The notes: generated by a model from the sequence alone, not told the origin. DNA of 64,000 nt from Streptomyces sp. ADI96-02 (GCF_003846185.1 NZ_ML123034.1:4853640-4917639), one strand, 5' to 3'. Positions 26,285 to 35,724 are shown, counted from the stretch's first letter. Translations and numbers: made by a program.

Positions 26285-27499
26285 CTACCCCACTTCCACC
26301 AGCAGGATCCTGTCGTCCCCCGGCTTCGGAGTCCCCCGGCCGTCCGTATTGCTGGTGGTCACCCACACGCGGTCGCCCCCCGCACTCGCCACGGTGCGCA
26401 GACGGCCGTACCTCTCCTCGAAGAACGACTGGGGGGCGGCGGATGGTTCCGTGTCCGAGGAGGAGAGCGGGATCCGCCAGAGCCGCTGACCGCGCAGCGC
26501 GGCCATCCAGATCGAGCCCTCGGCGTACGCGATGCCGCTGGGCGACGCCTGGGACGTCCGCCACTCGGCGACCGGGTCGATGAACCCCCGCTCGCCCCGC
26601 TTGCCCTCGACCTCGGGCCACCCGTAGTTGCCGCCGGCCACGATCAGGTTCAGCTCGTCCCAGGTGTTCTGGCCGAACTCGGCCGCCCACAGCCGCTTCT
26701 CGGCGTCCCAGGCCAGCCCCTGCACATTGCGGTGCCCGTAGGAGTACACCACCGAGTCCGCCTCCGGGTTGCCGCGCACCGGCTCGCCGTCCGGCGTCAT
26801 CCGCAGGATCTTGCCCGCCAGCGACTTCTTGTCCTGCGCCAGCCCGCTGTCCCCGGTCTCGCCCGTGCCCGCGTACAGCATCCGGTCCGGGCCGAACGCG
26901 ATCCGGCCGCCGTTGTGGATGGTGCCCTTCGGGATGCCCCGCAGGATGGTGTCCGGCGCTCCGAGCTGCTGGCCCGCCGGACGCGCCTCGTCGTACTGCA
27001 TCCGGACGATCCGGTTGTCCGAGGCGGTGGTGACGTAGGCGTACACCAGCTGGTCGGCGCCGAACGTCGAGGGGACGGCCAGCCCCAGCAGACCGCCCTC
27101 GCCCGCCGGCGACACCCCCGGCACCGAACCCAGCAGCGCCTGCTTGCCGCTCTCGCCGTCGATCCGGTGGATCGTCCCCTCGTCGCGCGAGCCGACCAGC
27201 AGGTCGCCACCCGGCAGCGCGGCCAGTCCCCACGGCGTCTTCAGGCCCTCCGCCAGCGTCCGGACGACCCTCGCCGACCCCTTCGCGGGCGCCGACGCGA
27301 CCGACGGGCCCGGGGAGGCAGGGGAGGTGGAGGCATTCGAGGCCGCCGGCCGATCCGACGCGCCCCCGCCCGCCGAGCTCCCCGACCCGCCGTCGGAGGA
27401 GCACCCGGCCGACAGCAGCAGCGACGCCGCCGCCAGGGCGGCGACCGCCCCTCTGCGCACCGCGGGGGACTGAACTGATCCGAACACAGCACCGCGCAC
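26285..27499 (-). CDS. Lipoprotein PQQ-dependent sugar dehydrogenase (aldose dehydrogenase-like)
   Basis: A 404-residue exported protein with a six-bladed propeller of the soluble glucose/sorbosone dehydrogenase family. The signal peptide ends in the lipobox LSAGC (about residue 33), so it is likely anchored to the membrane by lipid. A Ser/Ala/Pro-rich linker precedes the catalytic domain. Family landmarks are LKTPWGLAALPGGDLLVGSRDEGTIHRI, GEGGLLGLAV, the HNGGRIAFGPD loop with the probable catalytic histidine, YSYGHRNVQGLAWD and AEFGQNTWDELNLIVAGGNYGWPEVEG. GTG 27499, preceded by AAAGGA at eight bases, is used; GTG 27487 is an alternative. The physiological sugar is unknown. Confidence 0.88.
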   Translation of the reverse strand: MRGAVFGSVQSPAVRRGAVAALAAASLLLSAGCSSDGGSGSSAGGGASDRPAASNASTSPASPGPSVASAPAKGSARVVRTLAEGLKTPWGLAALPGGDLLVGSRDEGTIHRIDGESGKQALLGSVPGVSPAGEGGLLGLAVPSTFGADQLVYAYVTTASDNRIVRMQYDEARPAGQQLGAPDTILRGIPKGTIHNGGRIAFGPDRMLYAGTGETGDSGLAQDKKSLAGKILRMTPDGEPVRGNPEADSVVYSYGHRNVQGLAWDAEKRLWAAEFGQNTWDELNLIVAGGNYGWPEVEGKRGERGFIDPVAEWRTSQASPSGIAYAEGSIWMAALRGQRLWRIPLSSSDTEPSAAPQSFFEERYGRLRTVASAGGDRVWVTTSNTDGRGTPKPGDDRILLVEVG

Positions 27500-27648
27500 T
27501 GAACCGATCCTTTCGACGCCTGCCTGACTCAAGGGCTGTCCCGCAGTCTGCGCCGGGCGCGCCACGACGGCCACCGCGCCTCGCCGGAACGCCCGCGCAC
27601 ACCCGGTACGCGAACGCCCGCCCGGCAGGCGAGCGTCCCGCCGCCCGC

Positions 27649-28641
27649 TCAGTCCCACGACCCGCGCGCCCGGGGCAGCCCGGCGATCTCCGCCAGATCC
27701 CCCGTGTCCAGCACCAGGTTCGCGGCCCCGGCGTTCTCCACCGCCCACCGCTCCTGTTTCGCCCCCGGCACCGCCACCACGTGCGGGCCCTGCGCCAACA
27801 CCCACGCGAGCGCCACCTGGGCCACGCTCGCGCCGTGCCGCTCCGCGATCCGCCGCAGCCCGGCCACCACCGGCTGGTTCGCCGCCATCATCTCCGCCGT
27901 GAACCGCGGGTGGCGGGCGCGCAGATCGTCCGGCTCGAACCCCTGCCCCGGCTTCAGCGTCCCGGTCAGGTACCCGCTGCCCAGCGGCATCGCCGCCAGC
28001 AGGCCCACGCCGCGCGCCGCGCACCACGGCAGCAGCTCCGCCAGCGCCTCGGGCGACCACACCGACAGCTCCGCCTCGACGGCACTGACCGGGAAGACCT
28101 GCTGCACCCGCTCCAACTGCCGGATCGTTCCGGCATGCGGCCCGGCGCCCGACCGGCGCGGGGCCCGCGCCCCCACCGCGCACAACCCGAGCGACCGCAC
28201 CTTGCCGGCCGTGACCAGCTCCGCCATCGCGCCCCAGGTCTCCTCCACGGGAACCTCCGGGTCGGCCCGGTGCAGCTGGTAGAGGTCGATCACATCCGTC
28301 TGCAGCCGCCGCAACGACGCGTCGCACGCCCGCCGCACGTATCCGGGCCGCCCGTTGGCCACGATGTGCTGATCACCCACCAGCAGACCGCACTTGGTCG
28401 AGACGAACGCCTCCGGGCGACGTCCCTTCAGCGCCCGGCCCACCAGGAGCTCGTTGGTGAACGGCCCGTACATGTCCGCGGTGTCGAGCAGCCGGACACC
28501 CGCATCGAGCGCCGCGTGCACCGTCCGCACCGAACGGTCACCGCGCTGCTGCGACGCGCTGTAACCCCAGCTCATCGGCATGCACCCCAGCCCGACCGCT
28601 CCCACGGCGAGCCCCGCCGCCCCGATAGTCCTGCGCTCCAA
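27649..28641 (-). CDS. Aldo/keto reductase
   Basis: A 330-residue NADPH-dependent oxidoreductase of the AKR superfamily. The catalytic tetrad is visible: Asp in LLDTADMYG, Tyr of the same motif, Lys in VSTKCG and His in LYQLHRAD. The final GASVAQVALAWVLAQGPHVVAVPGAKQ segment is the cofactor-binding end. TTG 28641 is taken as start because it gives the usual ELERRTIG-like N terminus and lies just after GGGAGGGTTCGGGGAG. The substrate is unknown. It is divergent from the hydroxyacid dehydrogenase gene. Confidence 0.87.
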   Translation of the reverse strand: MERRTIGAAGLAVGAVGLGCMPMSWGYSASQQRGDRSVRTVHAALDAGVRLLDTADMYGPFTNELLVGRALKGRRPEAFVSTKCGLLVGDQHIVANGRPGYVRRACDASLRRLQTDVIDLYQLHRADPEVPVEETWGAMAELVTAGKVRSLGLCAVGARAPRRSGAGPHAGTIRQLERVQQVFPVSAVEAELSVWSPEALAELLPWCAARGVGLLAAMPLGSGYLTGTLKPGQGFEPDDLRARHPRFTAEMMAANQPVVAGLRRIAERHGASVAQVALAWVLAQGPHVVAVPGAKQERWAVENAGAANLVLDTGDLAEIAGLPRARGSWD

Positions 28642-28755
28642 CTCCCCGAACCCTCCCTCGTGCCCGCCGTCACCGGGCCGAACCGCACCCCAAAGTAACC
28701 TCTGCCTCCGCCGGCCCTCCGCGCAGCCGTCCTGTGGGGCGCGCACGCGGTCGCA

Positions 28756-28761
28756 TAGCCT
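28756..28761 (+). promoter_or_regulatory. Candidate -10 box TAGCCT
   Basis: TAGCCT ends seven bases before ATG 28769. There is no ribosome binding site in between, so the transcript is probably leaderless. Confidence 0.45.
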
Positions 28762-28768
28762 CGCGACC

Positions 28769-29731
28769 ATGACTTCTGCGACCGGCGGCACGGCGGCCGA
28801 CACCGTGTGGATGCCCTTCACCGCCGACGAGATCGGCGAACTGCCCCCGGGGCTCGAACCCCTCTTCTGGGACGGCGGCCCCGACTACCCCGGCGACCCC
28901 GCCCGTTGCGCCTTCTACGTCGTCCCGTACATGAAGGGCGCCGACACGTCACAGCGCCCGCTCGGCGCGATGAGCGCCGTCCAGGTGGTCCAGACGCTCA
29001 CCGCCGGCATCGACCACGTGGAGCCGGGCCTGGACCTGCTGCCCGCCGGCGTACGCCTGTGCAACGCGAAGGGGGTCCACGACGCGTCCACCGCCGAGTT
29101 GGCGCTCACCCTGATCCTGGCCTCGCTGCGCGGAGTCCCGCGGTTCGTGCGGGGGCAGCAGGCACAGGAGTGGCACTCCGGCTTCTACCCCGCCCTCGCC
29201 GACAAGTCCGTGCTCATCGTGGGATACGGCTCCATCGGAGCGGCCGTCGAGGACCGGCTCGAACCCTTCGAGTGCGCGCGGGTCGCACGCGTCGCGCGCT
29301 CCGCGCGGACCACCGCGCGCGGTCCGGTGCACCCGCTCGACGAACTGCCCGCCCTGCTGCCCGAGGCCGACGTCGTCGTCCTGTCCACTCCGCTGAACCC
29401 CTCCACACGGGGGCTGGTGGACGCCCGCTTCCTCGCCGCCATGCGGGACGGCGCCCTGCTGGTCAACGTCGCCCGGGGCCCGGTCGTGGACACCGACGCC
29501 CTGGTGGCCGAACTCGACTCCGGGCGGCTGCGGGCGGCACTCGACGTGACCGACCCCGAACCCCTGCCCGCGGGCCACTCTCTCTGGCATGCTCGGAACG
29601 TCCTGATCACGCCCCATGTCGGCGGCAGCACCTCGGCGTTCCGGCCGCGCGCCCGGAGGCTGCTGGCCCGCCAGCTCACCCGGTTCGCCGCCGGGGAGCC
29701 GTTGGACAACCTCGTCCATGTCACCGGCTGA
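28769..29731 (+). CDS. D-isomer-specific 2-hydroxyacid dehydrogenase
   Basis: A 320-residue NAD(P)-dependent dehydrogenase that interconverts 2-oxo and D-2-hydroxy acids. The Rossmann motif is VLIVGYGSIGAAV near residue 150. Catalytic residues are the Arg in VNVARGPVVD, the Glu in TDPEPLP and the His in ITPHVGGST. It is shorter than SerA and lacks an ACT domain, so it is not a second phosphoglycerate dehydrogenase. The substrate is unknown. Confidence 0.9.
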   Translation: MTSATGGTAADTVWMPFTADEIGELPPGLEPLFWDGGPDYPGDPARCAFYVVPYMKGADTSQRPLGAMSAVQVVQTLTAGIDHVEPGLDLLPAGVRLCNAKGVHDASTAELALTLILASLRGVPRFVRGQQAQEWHSGFYPALADKSVLIVGYGSIGAAVEDRLEPFECARVARVARSARTTARGPVHPLDELPALLPEADVVVLSTPLNPSTRGLVDARFLAAMRDGALLVNVARGPVVDTDALVAELDSGRLRAALDVTDPEPLPAGHSLWHARNVLITPHVGGSTSAFRPRARRLLARQLTRFAAGEPLDNLVHVTG

Positions 29732-29918
29732 GAGGTCCGGACGGCCACGCTACGGGGCGGTCACCGTGCGCACAGTGCCGCCCACCTCGGCTTTCGTCAC
29801 GGAGCGTAGAGAAGCTATGGCCCTGAGTGACGAACCTGGTGTATCGTCCGCACGGGGAGCCGCGCCGTGCAGGGACGGCGTCGGGGGAGCACCGGAACGC
29901 TAGGGGGCGACGGGCGAT

Positions 29919-32900
29919 GTGCTGTTCATGGAGAGACGATTCGACGCGGCGGAGCGGGCTGCGGACCTCACGCGCCGCCGGGGTGCGCTCCACCCGCCGA
30001 TGGCCGGATTCCCCCCTCGGACGGAAGCGGCCGAGGCCCCTCGCGCCGTACGCCCCGATGCGCGCGGCGCGCCGCCGGACGGGCCCCGCCGGGCGTCCGG
30101 CCGCGGGATGCCGGGCGCTCGCGGACCCGGGACGGGGGGCCTTCCGGTGAGCGCGCTGGGGGCCCTGCTCGCGCCGCAGTCCGCCTCCGCCCCGGGCCTG
30201 CGCTCCCGCATCCTGCTCGGCCTCGTCTGCGCGGCATACTCCGTGGGCGCGGCGCTCGGCTGGGGCTCGCCCCGACTGGCCCTCGTCATGGGGGACTTCG
30301 GCCTCGCCGTGGCGGCGTTGATCGCCGCCGTCTCCTGCTTCCTGTACGCCCGGGAGTGCGGACGCCGCCTGCGCCCCGCCTGGCTGCTGCTGTCCCTCTC
30401 CTCGCTCATGGCCGCCTGCGGGAACGCGGTCTGGGGCTGGTACGAGGTGGTGCTCGGCGTCCCCGTGCCCACACCCTCACCGGCCGACGTCTTCTTCCTC
30501 TGCTTCGCGCCGCCCGCCATCGTGGGCCTGCTCGTGCTGGCCAAGCGCCCCGTCACCCGGGCCGGCTGGGTCTGCCTCGGCCTGGACGCCTGGCTGATCG
30601 GCGGCTCCCTGCTGACGCTCGCCTGGAGCCTCGCCCTCGCCCACACGGCGGACCTGGCGGGAGCCCAGGAGACGGGCGCCGGCGTCGCTCCCGCCGCGCT
30701 CTCCCTCGCCTACCCGCTGCTCGACATCGTGCTCGTCTCCATGGTGCTCGCGCTGCACTTCCGCCGGGCGGGCGTCAACCGCTCCGCGGTGAACACCGCC
30801 ATCGCCGCCCTCGCGCTGACCGTGCTGAGCGACGCGGTGTTCACCTCGCCGCTGCTGCGCTCCACGTACGCCTCCGGCCAGTTGCTCGACGCGGGCTGGT
30901 TCGCCGGGTCGCTGCTCCTCGCCTACGCCCCCTGGGGCGCCCGGCGACGGGGCTCCGAGGTCAAGAGCCCCGCCCCGCCCCGCGCCATGACCAGCCGCCC
31001 GATCGCCGGATCACTGGCCGCGCTGACGCCGTACCTCGCCGCGGCCGTCTGCACCCTGGGCATCCTGTACAACGTCATCGAGGACCGCCGGGTGGACCGG
31101 GTCGTCGTCGTCACCGGCTGCACGGTCGCCCTCGCCCTGGTCGTCCGGCAGGGCATCATGCTCCTGGACAACATCGCCCTCACCCAGGAACTGGCCCAGA
31201 AGGAGAACCACTTCCGCTCGCTGGTGCAGGGATCCAGCGACGTCATCATGATCGCCGCCCCGAGCGGCACCCTGCGCTACGTCAGCCCGGCCGCCGCAGG
31301 GGTCTACGGGCGGGAGGCGGACGATCTCGTCGGTTCCGAGCTCTCCTCGATCATCCACCCCGACGACCTCGGCCGCGTCGTCCACGAACTGCGCCGCTTC
31401 CTGACCGCCCCGCCCCACGAGGAGCCCACCACCCGCATCGAGTGCCGCTTCCGCTCCGGCACGGGCGACTGGCTCAACGTCGAGTCCACCGTCAACCGCC
31501 ACCAGGGCGGCCTGCTCCTCAACAGCCGGGACGTCACCGAACGCGTACGGCTCCAGGCCCAGTTGCAGCACAACGCCGAGCACGACCCGCTCACCGACCT
31601 GCCCAACCGGGCGCTGTTCACCGCCCGCGTGCGCCAGGCGCTCGGCGGCCGGAGGGCCGCGGACCCCGGCACCGCCGTGCTCTTCATCGACCTCGACGGC
31701 TTCAAGGCCGTCAACGACACCATCGGCCACCAGGCGGGCGACGAACTGCTCATCCAGGCCGCCCGCCGCCTCCAGGACTCCGTCCGGGCCGGGGACACCG
31801 CCGCCCGCCTCGGCGGCGACGAGTTCGCCGCGCTCATCATCGGCGACGGCACCCGCGACCAGGGCGCCCGGGAGTACCAGGTCCACGAGATCGCCGAGCG
31901 GCTGCGCCTCACCCTCTCCCAGCCCTACCGGATCGGCGCCAGCGAGGTCCGGGTGGCCGCCTCCATCGGCGTCGCCTTCGCCGAGCCCGCCATCAGCCCC
32001 ACCGACCTGATGCGCAACGCGGACCTCGCGATGTACCGAGCCAAGGCGGGCGGCAAGGACCGCGTCGAGCTGTACGCCCCGCAGATGCAGGCCGACGTCG
32101 TCCGCCGCTCCGAGCTGGCCACCCGGCTGCGCACCGCACTGCGCGAAGGCGAGTTCGCCCTGCTCCACCAGCCCGTCGTCCACCTCGCCAGCGGGTCGGT
32201 GGCGGCCGTCGCGGCCCAGGCCCGCTGGCGCTCCGCCCAGGGCATCCTCTTCACCCCTGCCGAGTTCCTGCGCGTCGGCGGCGACGACGAGCGCACCGCC
32301 GAGCTCGGCCGCTGGCTCCTGGAGGAGGCCGTCTCCCAGGCCGCCGACCGGGCCAGGGCCGGGCACCCGGTCGCCGTCTCCGTACGGCTGTCGGCCGGCC
32401 GGCTGCTGGACCAGGCCCCGCCCTTCGGGTCGATCGAGGCGCTGCTGACCCGCCACGGGCTGCCGTCCGGCGCCCTGATGATCGAGGTCGCCGACAGCGA
32501 CCCCCGGGTCTCCTTCGACGACCTGGAACGACGTCTGGTGGCGTTGCGCAGGCTCGGCGTACGGATCGCGCTCGACGGCTTCGGCAGCGGCTTCGCCGCG
32601 ATCAACGCACTGCGCCGGCTCCCCATCGACGTCCTCAAGCTGGACCGGTGCCTCGTGGAGGGGGTGGTCGAATCGGCCAGACTGCACAAGATCACCAGCG
32701 GTCTGCTGCGGATCGCCTGCGACCTGGGCCTGCAGTCCGTCGCGGACGGCGTCGACGTTCCGGAGCAGGTGCTCGCCCTGCGGGCCATGGGCTGCACGCA
32801 CGGCCAGGGCATGGCCTTCTCGGGCCCGCTCGACGAGTACCGGCTGCGCCGCGCGCTGGTGCGCGGGCAGTTCCCCGTGCCCGGTGTGCCGAGCGCCCGG

Positions 32901-32972
32901 CCGGTGATGGCGGGCGGCTCGATTCCGCTGCTCACCGGATCACATGGTGAGACGCCCGTCCCACCCACTTGA
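29919..32972 (+). CDS. Membrane PAS-GGDEF protein with a degenerate EAL domain
   Basis: A 1017-residue protein. Order of parts: a disordered Arg/Pro-rich N terminus (to about 75), a membrane sensor region of roughly eight to ten helices (about 90-420), a PAS domain (FRSLVQGSSDVIMIAAPSG onward), GGDEF and EAL. The cyclase motif GGDEF is intact at 632-636, and the inhibitory RAGD site lies five residues upstream. The EAL motif reads AAQ in VAAVAAQARW. The Asn ligand is Ser (VAVSV), the DD loop is DG (ALDGFGSG) and the late Glu is Asp (VADGVD). It should make but not break cyclic-di-GMP. It may correspond to S. coelicolor CdgE (recollection). The start is uncertain: GTG 29919 follows GGGGGCGA; ATG 29928 and GTG 30147 are alternatives. 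Confidence 0.85.
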   Translation: MLFMERRFDAAERAADLTRRRGALHPPMAGFPPRTEAAEAPRAVRPDARGAPPDGPRRASGRGMPGARGPGTGGLPVSALGALLAPQSASAPGLRSRILLGLVCAAYSVGAALGWGSPRLALVMGDFGLAVAALIAAVSCFLYARECGRRLRPAWLLLSLSSLMAACGNAVWGWYEVVLGVPVPTPSPADVFFLCFAPPAIVGLLVLAKRPVTRAGWVCLGLDAWLIGGSLLTLAWSLALAHTADLAGAQETGAGVAPAALSLAYPLLDIVLVSMVLALHFRRAGVNRSAVNTAIAALALTVLSDAVFTSPLLRSTYASGQLLDAGWFAGSLLLAYAPWGARRRGSEVKSPAPPRAMTSRPIAGSLAALTPYLAAAVCTLGILYNVIEDRRVDRVVVVTGCTVALALVVRQGIMLLDNIALTQELAQKENHFRSLVQGSSDVIMIAAPSGTLRYVSPAAAGVYGREADDLVGSELSSIIHPDDLGRVVHELRRFLTAPPHEEPTTRIECRFRSGTGDWLNVESTVNRHQGGLLLNSRDVTERVRLQAQLQHNAEHDPLTDLPNRALFTARVRQALGGRRAADPGTAVLFIDLDGFKAVNDTIGHQAGDELLIQAARRLQDSVRAGDTAARLGGDEFAALIIGDGTRDQGAREYQVHEIAERLRLTLSQPYRIGASEVRVAASIGVAFAEPAISPTDLMRNADLAMYRAKAGGKDRVELYAPQMQADVVRRSELATRLRTALREGEFALLHQPVVHLASGSVAAVAAQARWRSAQGILFTPAEFLRVGGDDERTAELGRWLLEEAVSQAADRARAGHPVAVSVRLSAGRLLDQAPPFGSIEALLTRHGLPSGALMIEVADSDPRVSFDDLERRLVALRRLGVRIALDGFGSGFAAINALRRLPIDVLKLDRCLVEGVVESARLHKITSGLLRIACDLGLQSVADGVDVPEQVLALRAMGCTHGQGMAFSGPLDEYRLRRALVRGQFPVPGVPSARPVMAGGSIPLLTGSHGETPVPPT

Positions 32973-33005
32973 CACGTCATGCGTGCCGGAGAGAGGGTCA
33001 ATGCC

Positions 33006-33047
33006 ATGCGCACCCGAATTCTCGTACTTGAAAAGCGCGTCGGCTGA
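33006..33047 (+). CDS. ilvL: ilv leader peptide (13 residues, Ile-Leu-Val-Leu codons)
   Basis: A 14-codon reading frame that encodes MRTRILVLEKRVG. It contains four branched-chain codons in a row (ATT CTC GTA CTT), plus a later GTC. A strong ribosome binding site, GGAGAGAGGG, ends eight bases before the ATG. A terminator hairpin with a T-run follows 44 bases later, before ilvB. This is the layout of ribosome-mediated transcription attenuation: stalling at scarce Ile/Leu/Val-tRNA would prevent terminator formation and let RNA polymerase enter ilvBNC. A second ATG five bases upstream in another frame (33001) is probably not the real start. Confidence 0.85.
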   Translation: MRTRILVLEKRVG

Positions 33048-33091
33048 AGCGGAGTCCTTGCACGGCACTCTGCGACCGCACCCGGCGCGCT

Positions 33092-33128
33092 CCCCTCGCT
33101 TGCCTCACGGCACGAGGGGTTTTTTGTT
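33092..33128 (+). terminator. ilvBNC attenuator (intrinsic terminator)
   Basis: CCCCTCG (33092-33098) pairs with CGAGGGG (33113-33119), with an inner TGCC/GGCA extension. Six T residues follow directly. Such a clear T-run is rare in this GC-rich window. It lies 75 bases before ilvB and after the leader peptide. Confidence 0.88.
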
Positions 33129-33202
33129 GCACTGACACCTCTCAAACCGCTGCAAAACGCCCGCGAAAAACACCCGCGAAAACCCTCAGCTTCGAGAAGA
33201 GA

Positions 33203-35056
33203 ATGCCGATGACCGAGCAGGCCACCGGGGCCCACCACCCGCAGCCGCGCGCCCGTAGCGGCGGACCGTCCTCCGCCACCGTTGAGCACGTCACGGGCGC
33301 GCAGTCCCTCATCCGCTCTCTCGAGGAAGTCGGCGCCGACACCGTATTCGGCATTCCCGGCGGCGCGATCCTCCCCGCCTACGACCCGATGATGGACTCC
33401 ACCCGGGTCCGCCACGTCCTGGTCCGCCACGAGCAGGGCGCGGGCCACGCCGCCACGGGGTACGCGCAGGCCACCGGCAAGGTCGGCGTCTGCATGGCCA
33501 CCTCCGGCCCCGGCGCCACCAACCTGGTCACCCCGATCGCCGACGCGCACATGGACTCCGTCCCGCTGGTCGCGATCACCGGCCAGGTCGCCTCCAAGGC
33601 CATCGGCACCGACGCCTTCCAGGAAGCCGACATCTGCGGCATCACGATGCCGGTCACCAAGCACAACTTCCTGGTCACCAAGGCCGAGGACATCCCGCAC
33701 ACCATCGCCGAGGCCTTCCACATCGCCTCCACCGGCCGCCCCGGACCGGTCCTCGTCGACATCGCCAAGGACGCCCTCCAGGCCCGGACCACGTTCAGCT
33801 GGCCGCCCACCCAGGACCTGCCCGGCTACCGCCCGGTCACCAAGCCGCACGCCAAGCAGATCCGCGAGGCCGCCAAGCTGATCACGCACTCCCGGCGTCC
33901 GGTGCTGTACGTCGGCGGCGGCGTCCTCAAGGCCGGCGCCACCGCCGAGCTGAAGGTCCTCGCGGAGCTGACCGGCGCGCCCGTCACCACCACCCTCATG
34001 GCGCTCGGCGCCTTCCCCGACAGCCACCCGCTGCACGTGGGCATGCCGGGCATGCACGGTTCGGTCACTGCCGTCACCGCGCTCCAGAAGGCCGACCTGA
34101 TCGTCGCCCTCGGCGCCCGTTTCGACGACCGCGTCACCGGCAAGCTGGACAGCTTCGCCCCGTACGCCAAGGTCGTCCACGCCGACATCGACCCCGCCGA
34201 GATCGGCAAGAACCGCACCGCCGACGTCCCGATCGTGGGCGACGCCCGCGAGGTCCTGGCCGACCTGGTCCAGGCGGTCCAGGCGGAGCACACCGAGAGC
34301 GGGGCCGGCGACTACACCGCCTGGTGGAAGGACCTCAACCGCTGGCGCGACACCTACCCCCTCGGCTACGACCTGCCCGAGGACGGCAGCCTCTCCCCGC
34401 AGCAGGTCATCCAGCGCATCGGCAAGCTCGCCCCCGAGGGCACGATCTTCGCGGCGGGCGTCGGCCAGCACCAGATGTGGGCCTCCCACTTCATCGACTA
34501 CGAGGAGCCCGCCACCTGGCTCAACAGCGGCGGCGCGGGGACCATGGGCTACGCGGTCCCGGCCGCGATGGGCGCGAAGGCCGGCCGGCCCGACCGCACG
34601 GTCTGGGCGATCGACGGCGACGGCTGCTTCCAGATGACCAACCAGGAACTGACCACCTGCGCGCTCAACAACATCCCGATCAAGGTCGCGATCATCAACA
34701 ACGGCGCCCTCGGGATGGTCCGCCAGTGGCAGACCCTCTTCTACAACCAGCGCTACTCCAACACCGTGCTGCACTGCGGATCGGACACCGACGGCGCTCC
34801 GGCCAAGGGCACCCGCGTCCCGGACTTCGTCAAGCTGTCCGAGGCCATGGGCTGCTACGCGATCCGCTGCGAGGACCCGGCCGACCTGGACAAGGTCATC
34901 GAAGAGGCCAACTCCGTCAACGACCGCCCGGTCGTGATCGACTTCATCGTCCACGAGGACGCCATGGTCTGGCCGATGGTCGCCGCCGGCACCTCCAACG
35001 ACGAGGTCCAGGCCGCACGCGGCGTCCGCCCCGACTTCGGCGACAACGAAGACTGA
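33203..35056 (+). CDS. ilvB: Acetolactate synthase large subunit
   Basis: A 617-residue thiamine-diphosphate enzyme for the first shared step of valine/leucine and isoleucine synthesis (acetolactate or acetohydroxybutyrate from pyruvate). The TPP-activating glutamate is E77 in VRHEQGAGHAA. Next come GPGATNLVTPIADAHMDS, the FAD-type central domain, and the C-terminal TPP/Mg motif AIDGDGCFQMTNQEL...NNGALGMVRQWQ. The N-terminal 28 residues are a His/Arg/Pro-rich extension. The start is ATG 33203, with ATG 33209 as an alternative. It heads ilvB-ilvN-ilvC under the leader-peptide attenuator. Confidence 0.97.
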   Translation: MPMTEQATGAHHPQPRARSGGPSSATVEHVTGAQSLIRSLEEVGADTVFGIPGGAILPAYDPMMDSTRVRHVLVRHEQGAGHAATGYAQATGKVGVCMATSGPGATNLVTPIADAHMDSVPLVAITGQVASKAIGTDAFQEADICGITMPVTKHNFLVTKAEDIPHTIAEAFHIASTGRPGPVLVDIAKDALQARTTFSWPPTQDLPGYRPVTKPHAKQIREAAKLITHSRRPVLYVGGGVLKAGATAELKVLAELTGAPVTTTLMALGAFPDSHPLHVGMPGMHGSVTAVTALQKADLIVALGARFDDRVTGKLDSFAPYAKVVHADIDPAEIGKNRTADVPIVGDAREVLADLVQAVQAEHTESGAGDYTAWWKDLNRWRDTYPLGYDLPEDGSLSPQQVIQRIGKLAPEGTIFAAGVGQHQMWASHFIDYEEPATWLNSGGAGTMGYAVPAAMGAKAGRPDRTVWAIDGDGCFQMTNQELTTCALNNIPIKVAIINNGALGMVRQWQTLFYNQRYSNTVLHCGSDTDGAPAKGTRVPDFVKLSEAMGCYAIRCEDPADLDKVIEEANSVNDRPVVIDFIVHEDAMVWPMVAAGTSNDEVQAARGVRPDFGDNED

Positions 35057-35078
35057 GAGACAGAGAGAGACCGCCTCC

Positions 35079-35606
35079 ATGTCCGAAAAGCACACACTCT
35101 CCGTCCTGGTCGAGAACAAGCCCGGTGTCCTCGCCCGGATCACCGCCCTGTTCTCCCGACGCGGCTTCAACATCGACTCGCTCGCGGTCGGTACCACCGA
35201 ACACCCCGACATCTCCCGCATCACCATCGTCGTGAATGTCGAGGACCTGCCACTGGAGCAGGTGACCAAGCAGCTCAACAAGCTGGTCAACGTCCTGAAG
35301 ATCGTCGAACTCGAGCCCGCCGCCGCGATCCAGCGGGAGCTCGTCCTGGTGAAGGTGCGCGCCGACAGCGAGACCCGCTCCCAGATCGTCGAGATCGTCC
35401 AGCTGTTCCGCGCCAAGACCGTGGACGTCTCCCCGGAGGCGGTCACGATCGAGGCGACCGGAGGGGCCGACAAGCTGGAGGCCATGCTCAAGATGCTGGA
35501 GCAGTACGGCATCAAGGAGCTCGTCCAGTCCGGCACCATCGCCCTAGGGCGCGGCGCGCGCTCGATCACCGACCGCTCCCTGCGCGCGCTCGACCGATCG
35601 GCCTGA
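35079..35606 (+). CDS. ilvN: Acetolactate synthase small (regulatory) subunit
   Basis: A 175-residue regulatory subunit with an N-terminal ACT domain (HTLSVLVENKPGVLARITALFSRRGFNIDSL...) that binds valine for feedback inhibition. A C-terminal ACT-like domain follows (RELVLVKVRADSETRSQIVEIVQLFRAKTVDV). It starts 23 bases after ilvB, within the same operon. Confidence 0.97.
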   Translation: MSEKHTLSVLVENKPGVLARITALFSRRGFNIDSLAVGTTEHPDISRITIVVNVEDLPLEQVTKQLNKLVNVLKIVELEPAAAIQRELVLVKVRADSETRSQIVEIVQLFRAKTVDVSPEAVTIEATGGADKLEAMLKMLEQYGIKELVQSGTIALGRGARSITDRSLRALDRSA

Positions 35607-35724
35607 GCGGCCGGCCCCGGGCGGGCGGCCGTCCGCCGCGCTCGCATGGCGAGACCTGACAACGCACACGACGCACCCCGCCGTACGGTGGGACGCAACA
35701 CCTGCACACCAAGGAGAAGACCCA

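Noticed and set aside
28769..29731. A second serA
   Set aside because: It lacks the intervening and ACT domains and the substrate motifs of phosphoglycerate dehydrogenases; only the general hydroxyacid dehydrogenase fold is supported.
32969..32974. TTGACA as the -35 box of the ilv promoter
   Set aside because: A -10 box at 17 bases would fall on the leader ribosome binding site, leaving no room for transcription of that site. The true promoter is probably further upstream, inside the end of the GGDEF gene.
31925..35707. A 1260-codon reverse-strand open frame across the GGDEF gene, ilv leader and ilvBN
   Set aside because: It crosses several clearly supported forward genes and the attenuator, and has no recognisable motif.
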